Source: Hydrogenophaga sp. BPS33 (GTDB lineage Bacteria > Pseudomonadota > Gammaproteobacteria > Burkholderiales > Burkholderiaceae_C). From it: a stretch of 64,000 nucleotides of DNA. Position 1 is the stretch's first letter, and every line of letters begins with the position of its first letter. Under the pieces are notes generated by a model, which saw only the letters and a program-made list of their open reading frames with translations, made no database searches and was not told the DNA's origin. Made by a program: the position numbers and the translations under genes. The stretch spans positions 3,534,001-3,598,000 of the forward strand of contig NZ_CP044549.1 of NCBI RefSeq assembly GCF_009859475.1. The letters are read 5' to 3'. Positions 1 through 7,989 of this stretch are shown here, piece by piece.

Positions 1-663
1 GGCGCCGCGCACCGTCTCCACCATCGAAGAAGCTTCGCCCAATGACTCTCGCAATCGCTTCACGTGCACGTCCACGGTACGCTCCTCGATGAACACATGG
101 TCTCCCCAGACCTTGTCGAGCAGCGTACCACGGGTGTGCACGCGCTCGGCGTGCTTCATGAGGTAATGCAGCAGCTTGAACTCGGTCGGTCCGACCTTGA
201 GTTCGCTGCCGCGGAAGGTGACGCGGTAGGTCGCGGCATCCAGCGCGAGCTCCCCCACTTGCACCGAGTCGTTGACGATCTCCGGCGCACGCCGGCGCAG
301 CACCGCACGGATGCGCGCGAGCAACTCCTGCGTGGAAAACGGCTTGGTGATGTAGTCGTCGGCACCCGCGTCCAGGCCCTGCACCTTGTCGCTTTCGTCG
401 CTGCGCGCGGTGAGCATGAGGATGGGCACAGTCTTGGTGCGTTCGTTCTTGCGCCACTGGCGCGCCAGCACCGCCCCGCTCTCGCCAGGCAACATCCAGT
501 CGAGCAGGATCACATCGGGCAACACCGCGTCGACCTCGCGCTGGGCGGCCGCGCCGTCGAATACGACCGTGGGCGCGAAGCCGTTGTGGCGCAGGTTGAC
601 CGCGATCAACTCGGCGATGGAGGGTTCGTCCTCGACGACGAGGACGCGTGGGAGCTTTCTCAT
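1..663 (-). CDS. phoB: Phosphate regulon response regulator PhoB (3' end outside window)
   Basis: DNA-binding response regulator that activates phosphate-starvation genes when phosphorylated by PhoR. The 221 visible codons run off the left edge. An N-terminal receiver domain shows the acidic pocket (VVEDEPS), the phosphoacceptor region (DVILLDWMLPG) and the conserved lysine (ITKPFS). A winged-helix OmpR/PhoB-type output domain follows, with TVDVHVKRLR in the recognition helix near the edge. Its ATG overlaps the phoU stop as ATGA, so the two are translationally coupled. phoR would be expected just beyond the left edge. The family call is secure; the exact C-terminus is not visible. Confidence 0.95.
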   Translation of the reverse strand, partial: MRKLPRVLVVEDEPSIAELIAVNLRHNGFAPTVVFDGAAAQREVDAVLPDVILLDWMLPGESGAVLARQWRKNERTKTVPILMLTARSDESDKVQGLDAGADDYITKPFSTQELLARIRAVLRRRAPEIVNDSVQVGELALDAATYRVTFRGSELKVGPTEFKLLHYLMKHAERVHTRGTLLDKVWGDHVFIEERTVDVHVKRLRESLGEASSMVETVRGA

Positions 664-1361
664 CCTACGACCGACTCCACGGCGGACATCGGCGCGTGGC
701 GCACGTCTTCACCCTTGACGATGAAGATGATCTGCTCGGCGATGTTCTTGGCATGGTCGCCCACACGCTCGATCGACTTGGCCAGGAACAGCAGGTCCAG
801 GCTGGGCGAGATGGTGCGTGGGTCTTCCATCATGTAGGTGATGAGCTTGCGCAGGAAGCCGTTGTACTCGCGGTCGATGGCGTCGTCGCCCTTGATGATG
901 GCCACGGCCATGGCGGTGTCCAGGCGTGCGAACGAGTCCAGCGAATTGCGCAGCAGCGCGGCGGCGAGGTCGGCAGCCATGCGCAGCTCGGAGCTGGGCA
1001 GGTTGCGCGGAGATCCGTTTTGAATGATGGACTTGACCATGCGCGCGATGCGGGCCACTTCATCGCCCGCACGCTCCAGATTCTGCGTGGTGCGCGAGAT
1101 GGCCATCAGAAAGCGCAGATCGCGCGCGGTGGGCTGGCGCCGGCCGATCGTGGAGATGATTTCGTGATCGATCTGCACTTCCATCTGGTTGATGCGGTTT
1201 TCGTTCTCCTGCACCTGCTCGGCGGACTCCAGGCTCATGTGGATCAGCGCGTAGACGGCCTGGTGCAGCTGGGATTCGACCAGCCCACCCATTTCAAGCA
1301 CGTGCGTGGAGATGGAGTTCAGCTCGGCGTCGAACTGGCTGGAGAGGTGTTTGTCGCTCAT
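660..1361 (-). CDS. phoU: Phosphate signalling protein PhoU
   Basis: 233-residue cytoplasmic helical protein that links the PstSCAB transporter to the PhoR/PhoB pair and keeps the Pho regulon off when phosphate is plentiful. The sequence begins MSDKHLSSQFD and shows two repeats of the PhoU helical bundle, each with the E/D-rich metal-binding signature (for example ERAGDEVARIA and ERVGDHAKNIAEQ). The frame is open further upstream, but that part lies inside pstB, so the ATG at 1361 is taken as the start. It sits 41 bp after pstB and overlaps phoB by 4 bp. Confidence 0.95.
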   Translation of the reverse strand: MSDKHLSSQFDAELNSISTHVLEMGGLVESQLHQAVYALIHMSLESAEQVQENENRINQMEVQIDHEIISTIGRRQPTARDLRFLMAISRTTQNLERAGDEVARIARMVKSIIQNGSPRNLPSSELRMAADLAAALLRNSLDSFARLDTAMAVAIIKGDDAIDREYNGFLRKLITYMMEDPRTISPSLDLLFLAKSIERVGDHAKNIAEQIIFIVKGEDVRHAPMSAVESVVG

Positions 1362-1402
1362 AGGGTCTCCGTTGGGTCGCTGGGTATGAGGGCGGTGCGG
1401 GC

Positions 1403-2197
1403 TCAACCAAAGCGGCCCGTGATGTAGTCTTCCGTCTCGGTCTTCTGGGGCTTGAAGAAGATCTGCTCGGTCGAGCCGAACTCGATCAGCTCGCCCAGGT
1501 ACATGTAGGCGGTGTAGTCGCTGCAACGCGCGGCCTGCTGCATGTTGTGCGTGACGATGGCGATGGTGTAGTCGCGCTTGAGTTCGTGCACCAGCTCTTC
1601 GACCTTGCCGGTGGAGATCGGGTCCAGCGCCGAGGTGGGCTCGTCCAGCAGCAGCACCGAGGGCTTCACCGCCACGCTGCGCGCGATGCACAGGCGTTGC
1701 TGCTGGCCACCGGAGAGCGAGAGGCCGCTCTGGTTGAGCTTGTCCTTCACCTCGTTCCACAGCGCCGCCTTGGACAGCGCCCATTCGACGCGGTCGTCCA
1801 TCTCGCCACGGCTCAGATCTTCGTACAGCTTCACGCCGAAGGCGATGTTGTCGTAAATCGACATGGGAAACGGTGTGGGCTTCTGGAACACCATGCCGAT
1901 GCGCGCGCGCAGCAGGTTGATGTCCTGCTTGGTGTCCAGGATGTTCTGGCCGTAGAAGCTGATTTCGCCCTCGGCGCGCTGGCCTGGGTACAGGCTGTAC
2001 ATGCGGTTGAGCGTGCGCAGCAAGGTGGACTTGCCACAACCCGAGGGGCCGATGAACGCCGTGACCTTGCGCTCCTCGATGTTCATATTGACGTTCTTCA
2101 GACCCTGGAAGGTGCCGTAGAAGAAGTTCAGGTTGCGCAATTCGAGCGCGTTTTTGGCTTGGGTGGCAGGTGCGGCGGCCGTGGCGGTAGTGGGCAT
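1403..2197 (-). CDS. pstB: Phosphate ABC transporter ATP-binding protein PstB
   Basis: 264-residue ATPase that powers high-affinity phosphate import by the PstSCAB complex at the inner membrane. Visible motifs are Walker A (GPSGCGKST), the ABC signature (LSGGQQQR), Walker B ([11 protein letters not shown]) and the H-loop (VTHNMQQA). The open frame extends to 2251, but the ATG at 2197 gives the usual family length and avoids overlap with pstA. A short alanine/threonine-rich N-terminal tail precedes the ABC fold. It lies between pstA and phoU in the operon. Confidence 0.96.
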   Translation of the reverse strand: MPTTATAAAPATQAKNALELRNLNFFYGTFQGLKNVNMNIEERKVTAFIGPSGCGKSTLLRTLNRMYSLYPGQRAEGEISFYGQNILDTKQDINLLRARIGMVFQKPTPFPMSIYDNIAFGVKLYEDLSRGEMDDRVEWALSKAALWNEVKDKLNQSGLSLSGGQQQRLCIARSVAVKPSVLLLDEPTSALDPISTGKVEELVHELKRDYTIAIVTHNMQQAARCSDYTAYMYLGELIEFGSTEQIFFKPQKTETEDYITGRFG

Positions 2198-2247
2198 GGT
2201 CGATTCCGTGTCTTGAAAAAGGGCGTGTGTGTTCAAACGTGCCGGCA

Positions 2248-3102
2248 TCAACCAGCTTTCTTCTCGCGCAGGAACACCCGCGCCACGACGTTGAGGGCCA
2301 GGACCGAGAGCGTGATCAGCAACGCGCCACCCCAGGCCAGCCGAACCCAGTTGTCGTACGGGCTGAGGGCAAACTGGAAGATCACCACCGGCAGGTTGGC
2401 CATGGGGGCGCCCATGTCGGTGCTGAAGAACTGGTTGTTCAGCGCGGTGAAGAGCAGCGGTGCGGTTTCACCGCTGATGCGGGCCACGGCGAGCAGCAGG
2501 CCGGTCATGACGCCGCTCTTGGCCGCCCGCAGCGTTACCAGCGTGGCCACCTTCCAGCGCGGTGCGCCCAGGGCGAAGGCCGCTTCGCGCAGGCTGCCCG
2601 GCACCAGGCGCAGCATGTTCTCGGTGGTGCGCACGACCACGGGCACCGCGATGAGCGACAGCGCCAGGCTGCCGGCCCAGCCGGAGAAATTGCCGACAGT
2701 GGCCACCGCGATGGCGTACACGAACAGGCCCAGCACGATGGAGGGCGCCGACAGCATGATGTCGGTGACGAAGCGCGTGAGTTCGGCGGTCTTGCTGGTA
2801 TCGCCATACTCGGCCAGGTACACGCCGGCAAAGATGCCGATGGGCGTGGACACCAGCACTGAAAAGCCGACCATCATCAGGCTGCCGACGATAGCGTTGG
2901 CCAAGCCACCGCCTTCACTGCCGGGCGCCGGTGTGGAGTGGGTGAACATGTTCCAGTCCAGCGCGGCCAGACCGTTGCTGAACAGCACGCTCAGGATCCA
3001 GAGCAGCGCGAACAGGCCCAGCACCATGGCGCCCATGGAGAGCGTCAAGCCAACGGCGTTGGCGCGCTGACGGCGTTTGTAGAGGGATTGATTGAATTCC
3101 AT
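2248..3102 (-). CDS. pstA: Phosphate ABC transporter permease PstA
   Basis: 284-residue inner-membrane permease, one half of the PstA/PstC channel. Hydrophobic segments alternate with loops, and the coupling-loop region ([22 protein letters not shown]) is typical of binding-protein-dependent permeases. The ATG at 3102 ([11 protein letters not shown]) is preferred over one five codons upstream at 3117, which would overlap pstC. Its stop lies ~50 bp before the pstB start. It is phosphate-regulated with the rest of the operon. Confidence 0.95.
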   Translation of the reverse strand: MEFNQSLYKRRQRANAVGLTLSMGAMVLGLFALLWILSVLFSNGLAALDWNMFTHSTPAPGSEGGGLANAIVGSLMMVGFSVLVSTPIGIFAGVYLAEYGDTSKTAELTRFVTDIMLSAPSIVLGLFVYAIAVATVGNFSGWAGSLALSLIAVPVVVRTTENMLRLVPGSLREAAFALGAPRWKVATLVTLRAAKSGVMTGLLLAVARISGETAPLLFTALNNQFFSTDMGAPMANLPVVIFQFALSPYDNWVRLAWGGALLITLSVLALNVVARVFLREKKAG

Positions 3103-3113
3103 GGTGTGATGTC

Positions 3114-4124
3114 TCAAAGACCCTTGGCCTTCTCGGCGCGCAGCAGCATGATCTTGGCCGCCGACAGCACGATGAAGGTAATGACGAAGAGCAGGAAGCC
3201 GAGCGCGAACAGCGTGGAGAGATGGAAATCCGCCGCTTCACCAAACTCGTTGGCCAATGTCGAGGCGATGGATGTGCCCGGCGAAAACAGCGAGGTCGGC
3301 ATGCGGTTGGCGTTACCGATGACGAAGGTGACTGCCATGGTCTCTCCCAGCGCGCGACCCAGACCGAGCATGATTCCGCCAATGACGCCTTTTTGCGTGT
3401 AGGGCAGCACCACGCGGCGCACCACCTCCCAGGTGGTGCAACCCAGGCCGTAGGCCGATTCGCGCAGGATGGGTGGGACGATCTCGAACACGTCGCGCAT
3501 CACCGCCGCAATGAAGGGCAGCACCATGAAGGCCAGTACGATGCCGGCCGCCAGAATGCCGAAGCCGTTGGTGCTGCCGCCGAACAGAAACCCCACCAAG
3601 GGCATGCCGCCGAGCATCTGCTGCACAGGCATCTGGAAATGGTCGGCGAACAACGGCGCAAAAACGAACAGGCCGAACATCCCGTAAATGATGGAGGGCA
3701 CCGCCGCCAGCAACTCGACCGCAGTGCCCAGCGGACGCCGCAGCCATACAGGGCAGGTTTCGGTGAGGAACAGCGCAATGCCGAAAGCCAGAGGCACTGC
3801 AATCAGCAGCGCAATGCTCGCGCTCGCCAGCGTGCCCACAATGGCGATCGCTGCGCCGAATTCTTCGTTGATGATGTCCCACTCGACGCGCCAGATGAAC
3901 TGGACACCGAACTTCTGAAAGGCTGGCCAGGCGTTGATGAACAAGGAAACGATGATGCCCAGAAGCGCGACCAGCACCAGCAGCGAGAAGCCCTGGGTGA
4001 CGCGGTGAAAGACCATGTCTTCGACGCGTTGCCGTTTGGCAATCGACATCATGTCGGGGTTGTCGGTCGTCGCCGACGCGGATTTCGCACCCATGGTTGT
4101 TCCCACGCTCATATTGATTCCCAT
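3114..4124 (-). CDS. pstC: Phosphate ABC transporter permease PstC
   Basis: 336-residue inner-membrane permease that pairs with PstA. It has about six hydrophobic segments and a coupling loop ([20 protein letters not shown]). The ATG at 4124 ([12 protein letters not shown]) is preceded by AGGA at proper spacing; start codons at 4112 and 4094 are possible alternatives. It is separated from pstS by 76 bp that hold a stable stem-loop. Confidence 0.94.
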   Translation of the reverse strand: MGINMSVGTTMGAKSASATTDNPDMMSIAKRQRVEDMVFHRVTQGFSLLVLVALLGIIVSLFINAWPAFQKFGVQFIWRVEWDIINEEFGAAIAIVGTLASASIALLIAVPLAFGIALFLTETCPVWLRRPLGTAVELLAAVPSIIYGMFGLFVFAPLFADHFQMPVQQMLGGMPLVGFLFGGSTNGFGILAAGIVLAFMVLPFIAAVMRDVFEIVPPILRESAYGLGCTTWEVVRRVVLPYTQKGVIGGIMLGLGRALGETMAVTFVIGNANRMPTSLFSPGTSIASTLANEFGEAADFHLSTLFALGFLLFVITFIVLSAAKIMLLRAEKAKGL

Positions 4125-4150
4125 ATTGTGATCCTGAGAACAATGTGGTC

Positions 4151-4176
4151 CGCCGGCAGGATTCATCCCGCCGGCG
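4151..4176 (-). other. Stem-loop between pstS and pstC
   Basis: The arms CGCCGGC and GCCGGCG (4151-4157 and 4170-4176) enclose a 12-nt loop, directly after pstS and before pstC. There is no long T-tract, so it is more likely an mRNA-stabilising or partial-termination hairpin that lets the periplasmic receptor be made in excess over the permease. That role is inferred from position. Confidence 0.45.
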
Positions 4177-4200
4177 ATCCCTCCAGAAAGAACCTTCGTG

Positions 4201-5232
4201 TTATTTCTGGATCTGCGTCCAGACCTTGGAACGGATTTGCGCTGTCAGGGTGTCGGGCAGTGGCACATAGTCCAGTTCGGCTGCCATGCCCTTGCCGTTC
4301 TTGAACGCCCAGTCAAAGAACTTCAGCACCTCGGCGGATTGCGCTTTGTCGGCCGGATTCTTGTACATCAGGATGAACGAAGCCGTGCTCACGGGCCAGC
4401 TTTCGGCGCCCTTGGCGTTCACCATCGAAATGCCCATGCCGGGAGCGCTGAACCAGTCGGCGCTGGCGGCGGCGGCGGCGAAGGCCTTGTCGTCTGGGCT
4501 CACGTACTTTCCGTCGGCATTCTGCAATTGCAGGAAGTTCATGTTGTTCTTCTTGACGTATGCGTATTCCACATAGCCCAGTGCGCCCTTGACACGGTTC
4601 ACGTTGGCGGCCACACCTTCGTTGCCCTTGCCCCCGACGGATGAGGCGGCCGGCCATTTGACGGCGGCGCCCTTGCCCACGGTGTCGGCCCACTCCTTGC
4701 TGACCACGGTCAGGTAATCGGTCCAGTTGAACGTGGTACCCGAACCGTCGGCACGGTGCACAACGGTGATGTTGGCATCAGGCAGGGTCTTGCCAGGGTT
4801 CAGGGCCGCCAGCTTGGGGTCGTTCCACTTGACGATCTTGCCCAGGAACATCTCGGCCAGCACCGGGCCGCTCACGCGCAGCTCGCCGGGCTTGAAGCCA
4901 TCCAGGTTGATCACGGGCACCGTGCCGCCGATGATGGCGGGGAACTGCACCATGGCGTCCTTGTCCAGGTCTGCGCCGGGCACAGGGGCGTCGGACGCGC
5001 CGAAGGCGACGGTCTTGGCGCGGATCTGGCGGATGCCACCGGACGAACCGATGGATTGGTAGTTCAGGCCGATGCCGGTTTCTTTCTTGTAGGCCTCCGC
5101 CCACTTGGCATAGATCGGGAAGGGGAAGGTCGCGCCCGCGCCGGTGATGTCGGCGGCCAGTGCGGAGCCCATGCCTGCGGTGGCCATGGCGGCAGCGGCC
5201 ACGGTCTTGAGGAAAATGCGTTTGTTGATCAT
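4201..5232 (-). CDS. pstS: Periplasmic phosphate-binding protein PstS
   Basis: 343-residue periplasmic receptor that captures inorganic phosphate and delivers it to PstCA. A Sec signal peptide ([20 protein letters not shown], cleavage probably after ALA near residue 27) precedes the mature start [15 protein letters not shown], typical of PstS. The binding-site segments GSSGGIRQI and [16 protein letters not shown] are present. It is the first gene of the operon and lies ~50 bp downstream of a Pho box. Confidence 0.96.
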   Translation of the reverse strand: MINKRIFLKTVAAAAMATAGMGSALAADITGAGATFPFPIYAKWAEAYKKETGIGLNYQSIGSSGGIRQIRAKTVAFGASDAPVPGADLDKDAMVQFPAIIGGTVPVINLDGFKPGELRVSGPVLAEMFLGKIVKWNDPKLAALNPGKTLPDANITVVHRADGSGTTFNWTDYLTVVSKEWADTVGKGAAVKWPAASSVGGKGNEGVAANVNRVKGALGYVEYAYVKKNNMNFLQLQNADGKYVSPDDKAFAAAAASADWFSAPGMGISMVNAKGAESWPVSTASFILMYKNPADKAQSAEVLKFFDWAFKNGKGMAAELDYVPLPDTLTAQIRSKVWTQIQK

Positions 5233-5283
5233 GAAGAGACTCCTTGCGGTTGGGAATTCAGAACAAGGGGGACTTTAGGCAGG

Positions 5284-5305
5284 CAATGTGACAACCACAT
5301 GACAT
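5284..5305 (-). promoter_or_regulatory. Pho box upstream of pstS
   Basis: On the minus strand two 11-bp units stand in tandem, ATGTCATGTGG followed by TTGTCACATTG. They match the known PhoB consensus of paired CTGTCAT-type units at 11-bp spacing. The box ends 52 bp before the pstS ATG. A further CTGTCACAAAG lies at 5313-5323 on the plus strand, toward ppx, but it lacks a convincing partner. That PhoB drives the operon from here is inferred. Confidence 0.72.
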
Positions 5306-5419
5306 AAAACGCCTGTCACAAAGCACCCTGGCAGGGCTGCTACCTCGCCGTCGCGCAGTCGGTCACGGGCATGCGTCACAATCCGGGTTTTCCCGCCCAC
5401 CCCAGCGCCGCTGTCTCGC

Positions 5420-6904
5420 ATGCAAAACGGAACCCTTCTCGCCGCCATCGACCTCGGCTCCAACAGTTTCCGGCTCGAGATCGGCCGCCACCACTCCGGC
5501 CATATCGAGCGCATCGAATACATCAAGGAGACCGTGCGCCAAGGCAGCGGGCTCGACGAGGAGAAAAACCTCAGCCAGGCCGCGATGGAGCGCGGCTGGG
5601 AGTGCCTGGCGCGCTTTGCCGAGCGGCTGCACGGCTTCAAGAAGCAACAGGTGCGCGCGGTGGCTACGCAAACGCTGCGCGAGGCCAAGAACCGCGACGA
5701 ATTCCTGCGCCAGGCGCAAGCCATTCTGGGATTCAACATCGACGTGGTCTCGGGCTACGAAGAAGCGCGCCTGATCTACCAGGGCGTCTCGCGCCTGCTG
5801 CCACACTCCGACGAAAAGCGGCTGGTGGTGGACATCGGAGGACGCTCCACCGAAATGATTCTGGGCCAGGGCTATACGGCGCGCACCATGGAGTCCTACC
5901 GACTGGGCAGCGTGGCGTGGTCCACGCGCTATTTCCCACGCGGCCAGTTCAGCGCATCTGCCTTCAAGACCGCCGAGGTGGCGGCCAAGGCGGTGATCGA
6001 CGAGGCGCTGGACAAGTTTCCGCCCGCCGAATGGACCGTGGCCTATGGCTCTTCGGGGACGGTGAGCGCGGTGGCCGACATGCTCGGCGCCAATGGCTGG
6101 GCCAGCGGGGTGGTGACGCGCTCGGGCCTGGACTGGTTGACCGACAGACTCATCAAGGCCGGCAGTGCCGACCAGTTGCGCCTCGAGGGCATCAAGGACG
6201 ATCGGCGACCGGTGATTGGCGGTGGCGTGGCCGTGCTTCGAGCGATCTTCGATCTGTTCGGCATCGAACAGATGCTGCCCGCGCAAGGTGCGCTGCGGCA
6301 TGGCGCGTTGTACGACCTGATCGACCGTGTCACCGATGGTGGCGACGTGCGCGAGCGCACGGTGCGCTGGCTGGTGCAGCGCTTCTCGGCCGATGAAGCG
6401 CAAGGCAAACGCGTGAGCGATGTCAGCACCGCGCTGTTTTCCCAGATCGCCGCGCTCGATGCCCAGAACGAGCGGTATTCGCAGAAGCTGGCCTGGGCGG
6501 GTCGCCTGCACGAGATCGGCACGCATATCTCGCACGATCGCGCGCACCACCACGGCGCCTACATCCTCGACCATGTGGATGCCCCTGGCTTTTCTCTGCC
6601 CGAATTGCACCGCATGAGTCAGTTGGTGATGGGCCAGCGCGGCAAGTTGCGCAAGCTCGAAGAGGCCTTGACGGACGAACTGTTCGCCAAGCAGTTGATG
6701 GCGCTTCGCCTGGCCGTGTTGCTGTGCCATGCGCGACAGATGCCGGAATACCAGTCCGTCAAGCTCAGCTACAAGCCACGTGCCTTCAAGCTCTCGACCA
6801 ACCCGGGCTGGGCCAGGCGCTACCCGCAATCGGCCTGGCTATTGGGCGAAGAGGTACTGGCCTGGCAGAAGTCGGCCTGGAAATTCACCGCCGATATTCG
6901 CTGA
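5420..6904 (+). CDS. ppx: Exopolyphosphatase (Ppx/GppA family)
   Basis: 494-residue enzyme that removes terminal phosphates from polyphosphate; some family members also hydrolyse pppGpp. The N-terminus (AAIDLGSNSFRLEIGRH) is the phosphate-1 motif of the ASKHA fold. VVDIGGRSTEM is the second phosphate-binding loop. The C-terminal half is an HD-like helical region (RLHEIGTHISHDRAHHHGAYIL). It diverges from pstS across a 187-bp gap containing the Pho box, which fits joint control of phosphate uptake and polyphosphate turnover. The length is that of the long Ppx type. Confidence 0.93.
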   Translation: MQNGTLLAAIDLGSNSFRLEIGRHHSGHIERIEYIKETVRQGSGLDEEKNLSQAAMERGWECLARFAERLHGFKKQQVRAVATQTLREAKNRDEFLRQAQAILGFNIDVVSGYEEARLIYQGVSRLLPHSDEKRLVVDIGGRSTEMILGQGYTARTMESYRLGSVAWSTRYFPRGQFSASAFKTAEVAAKAVIDEALDKFPPAEWTVAYGSSGTVSAVADMLGANGWASGVVTRSGLDWLTDRLIKAGSADQLRLEGIKDDRRPVIGGGVAVLRAIFDLFGIEQMLPAQGALRHGALYDLIDRVTDGGDVRERTVRWLVQRFSADEAQGKRVSDVSTALFSQIAALDAQNERYSQKLAWAGRLHEIGTHISHDRAHHHGAYILDHVDAPGFSLPELHRMSQLVMGQRGKLRKLEEALTDELFAKQLMALRLAVLLCHARQMPEYQSVKLSYKPRAFKLSTNPGWARRYPQSAWLLGEEVLAWQKSAWKFTADIR

Positions 6905-6915
6905 GCGCTTGCGTT

Positions 6916-6959
6916 TTGTCATGCTGCTGTCATATTCGTATAAACGGTATATACGGTTT
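6916..6959 (+). promoter_or_regulatory. Pho-dependent promoter with overlapping palindrome
   Basis: Two units, TTGTCATGCTG and CTGTCATATTC (6916-6937), are spaced 11 bp apart, very close to a consensus Pho box. Ten bases downstream is TATATA (6948-6953), placed as a -10 element should be in a PhoB promoter. An 18-bp near-palindrome, AAACGGTATATACGGTTT (6942-6959, one mismatched pair), covers the -10 and could be an operator. The gene at 6997 starts 38 bp further on. Confidence 0.7.
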
Positions 6960-6996
6960 AAAATCGGACTTTCATCATCCATTCCGGAGTCCGTAC

Positions 6997-7473
6997 ATGG
7001 CCAGTCAGAGCAACAAGATCAGCAACAAGAAGCCCAAGCTGGTGCGCGACAGCTTCACCATCCCCAAGGCTGAGTTCGCGGCCATCGACAGCCTCAAGAC
7101 CCGCGCGATTGCGCTGGGTACCAGCGTGAAGAAGAGCGAACTGCTGCGTGCGGGCCTGATGGTGTTGCAAGGCCTGAACGATGCGGCGTACAAGGCCGCG
7201 GTGGCCGCCGTGCCCACGCTCAAGACCGGTCGTCCCTCCGCCGCGCCACAGGCCAAACCCGCCTCGAAAGCGCCGGCGAAGCCCGTGGCCAAGGCACCGG
7301 TGAAGGCCGCTGCAAAACCCGTCGCCAAGCCCGTCTCAAAGACTGCAACCAAGCCGGTGAGCAAGGCCACCACCAAACCAGCGGCTCCCAAAACGGCGGT
7401 GGCGGCGCCCCGGCCCGCCGCGAAGCGCCCTGCCCCGAGCCGCCGCCCGGCGCCGGCCAAGAAGGCAGCCTGA
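6997..7473 (+). CDS. Ribbon-helix-helix-like protein with histone-H1-like Ala/Lys/Pro tail
   Basis: 158 residues. The first ~70 (LVRDSFTIPKAEFAAIDSLK, then SVKKSELLRAGLMVLQGLN) read as one strand and two helices in the manner of a ribbon-helix-helix DNA-binding domain. Residues ~80-158 are low-complexity repeats such as AKPVAKP, KTATKP and APAKKAA, resembling bacterial histone-H1-like tails. The predicted product is therefore a very basic nucleoid or polyanion binder. The ATG at 6999 side (6997) is chosen over the longer open frame because the promoter and a GGAG lie just upstream. A Pho promoter precedes it and ppx is immediately upstream. Function is unknown; DNA or polyphosphate binding is inference. 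Confidence 0.75.
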   Translation: MASQSNKISNKKPKLVRDSFTIPKAEFAAIDSLKTRAIALGTSVKKSELLRAGLMVLQGLNDAAYKAAVAAVPTLKTGRPSAAPQAKPASKAPAKPVAKAPVKAAAKPVAKPVSKTATKPVSKATTKPAAPKTAVAAPRPAAKRPAPSRRPAPAKKAA

Positions 7474-7486
7474 GCGGCACAGGGCG

Positions 7487-7969
7487 TTACATCAACTCCG
7501 GCGTCTGCACGGTAACGATCACCGTCTGATCGGCGCCATCGCGTTCGCGGTGGCGCAACCACCAGACTGCGCCCTTCTTCATCGAGCACTCCGGCTCCAC
7601 CAGGCCGAGCAGGCGCGACACCACCCGCCCCAGCGTGGGCTGATGGCCGACCACCACCACCGGTGACTTGCCCTGCGGCCACTGCACCAGCTCCAGCAGC
7701 GCCAGCACATCGCCGTCCGGGGCCAGTTCGTCACGCAGCTTGAATTTGCGCCCCAGGGCCAGCACGGTCTGCTCGCAGCGCGCGGCCGGACTGCTCCAGA
7801 TGCGCGCGCCATCGGGCAACTGCCGGTCGAGCCAGCCCGCCATGCGCGTGGCCTGCTTTTCCCCTCGCGGCGTGAGGCGCCGCGCCAGATCGACAGCGTC
7901 ACCGGGCAGGCCGGTCTGCAGATCGGGGTGGTCGTGCGCCTCGGCATGCCGCCACAGGATCAGGTCCAT
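7487..7969 (-). CDS. sixA: Phosphohistidine phosphatase SixA-like
   Basis: 160-residue member of the histidine phosphatase (phosphoglycerate-mutase-like) superfamily. The catalytic RHAE motif is at residues 7-10 and the second histidine lies in VVGHQPTLG. The ATG at 7969 has a strong AAGGAGG eight bases upstream. An in-frame ATG at 7993 overlaps the ppk1 stop as ATGA and would add eight residues. It follows ppk1 in the same direction. Known SixA proteins dephosphorylate histidine phosphotransfer domains; the substrate here is not evident. Confidence 0.85.
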   Translation of the reverse strand: MDLILWRHAEAHDHPDLQTGLPGDAVDLARRLTPRGEKQATRMAGWLDRQLPDGARIWSSPAARCEQTVLALGRKFKLRDELAPDGDVLALLELVQWPQGKSPVVVVGHQPTLGRVVSRLLGLVEPECSMKKGAVWWLRHRERDGADQTVIVTVQTPELM

Positions 7970-7989
7970 GGATCGGCCCTCCTTCGTGT

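Noticed and set aside
64..837. Long plus-strand open frame opposite phoB and phoU
   Set aside because: It is the reverse-strand shadow of phoB/phoU codons in GC-rich DNA and shows no protein family.
1362..2039. Upstream extension of the phoU frame
   Set aside because: It runs through pstB on the same strand in another phase; PhoU length and the ATG at 1361 fit the family.
5313..5323. Second Pho half-site toward ppx
   Set aside because: CTGTCACAAAG is a good single unit, but the adjacent 11 bp do not form a second one.
5363..6829. 488-codon minus-strand frame opposite ppx
   Set aside because: Composition is that of an antisense shadow; ppx on the other strand is a complete family member.
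7005..7682. 225-codon minus-strand frame opposite the histone-like gene
   Set aside because: It is the complement of the Ala/Lys/Pro repeats and lacks a ribosome site; the plus-strand gene has a promoter.
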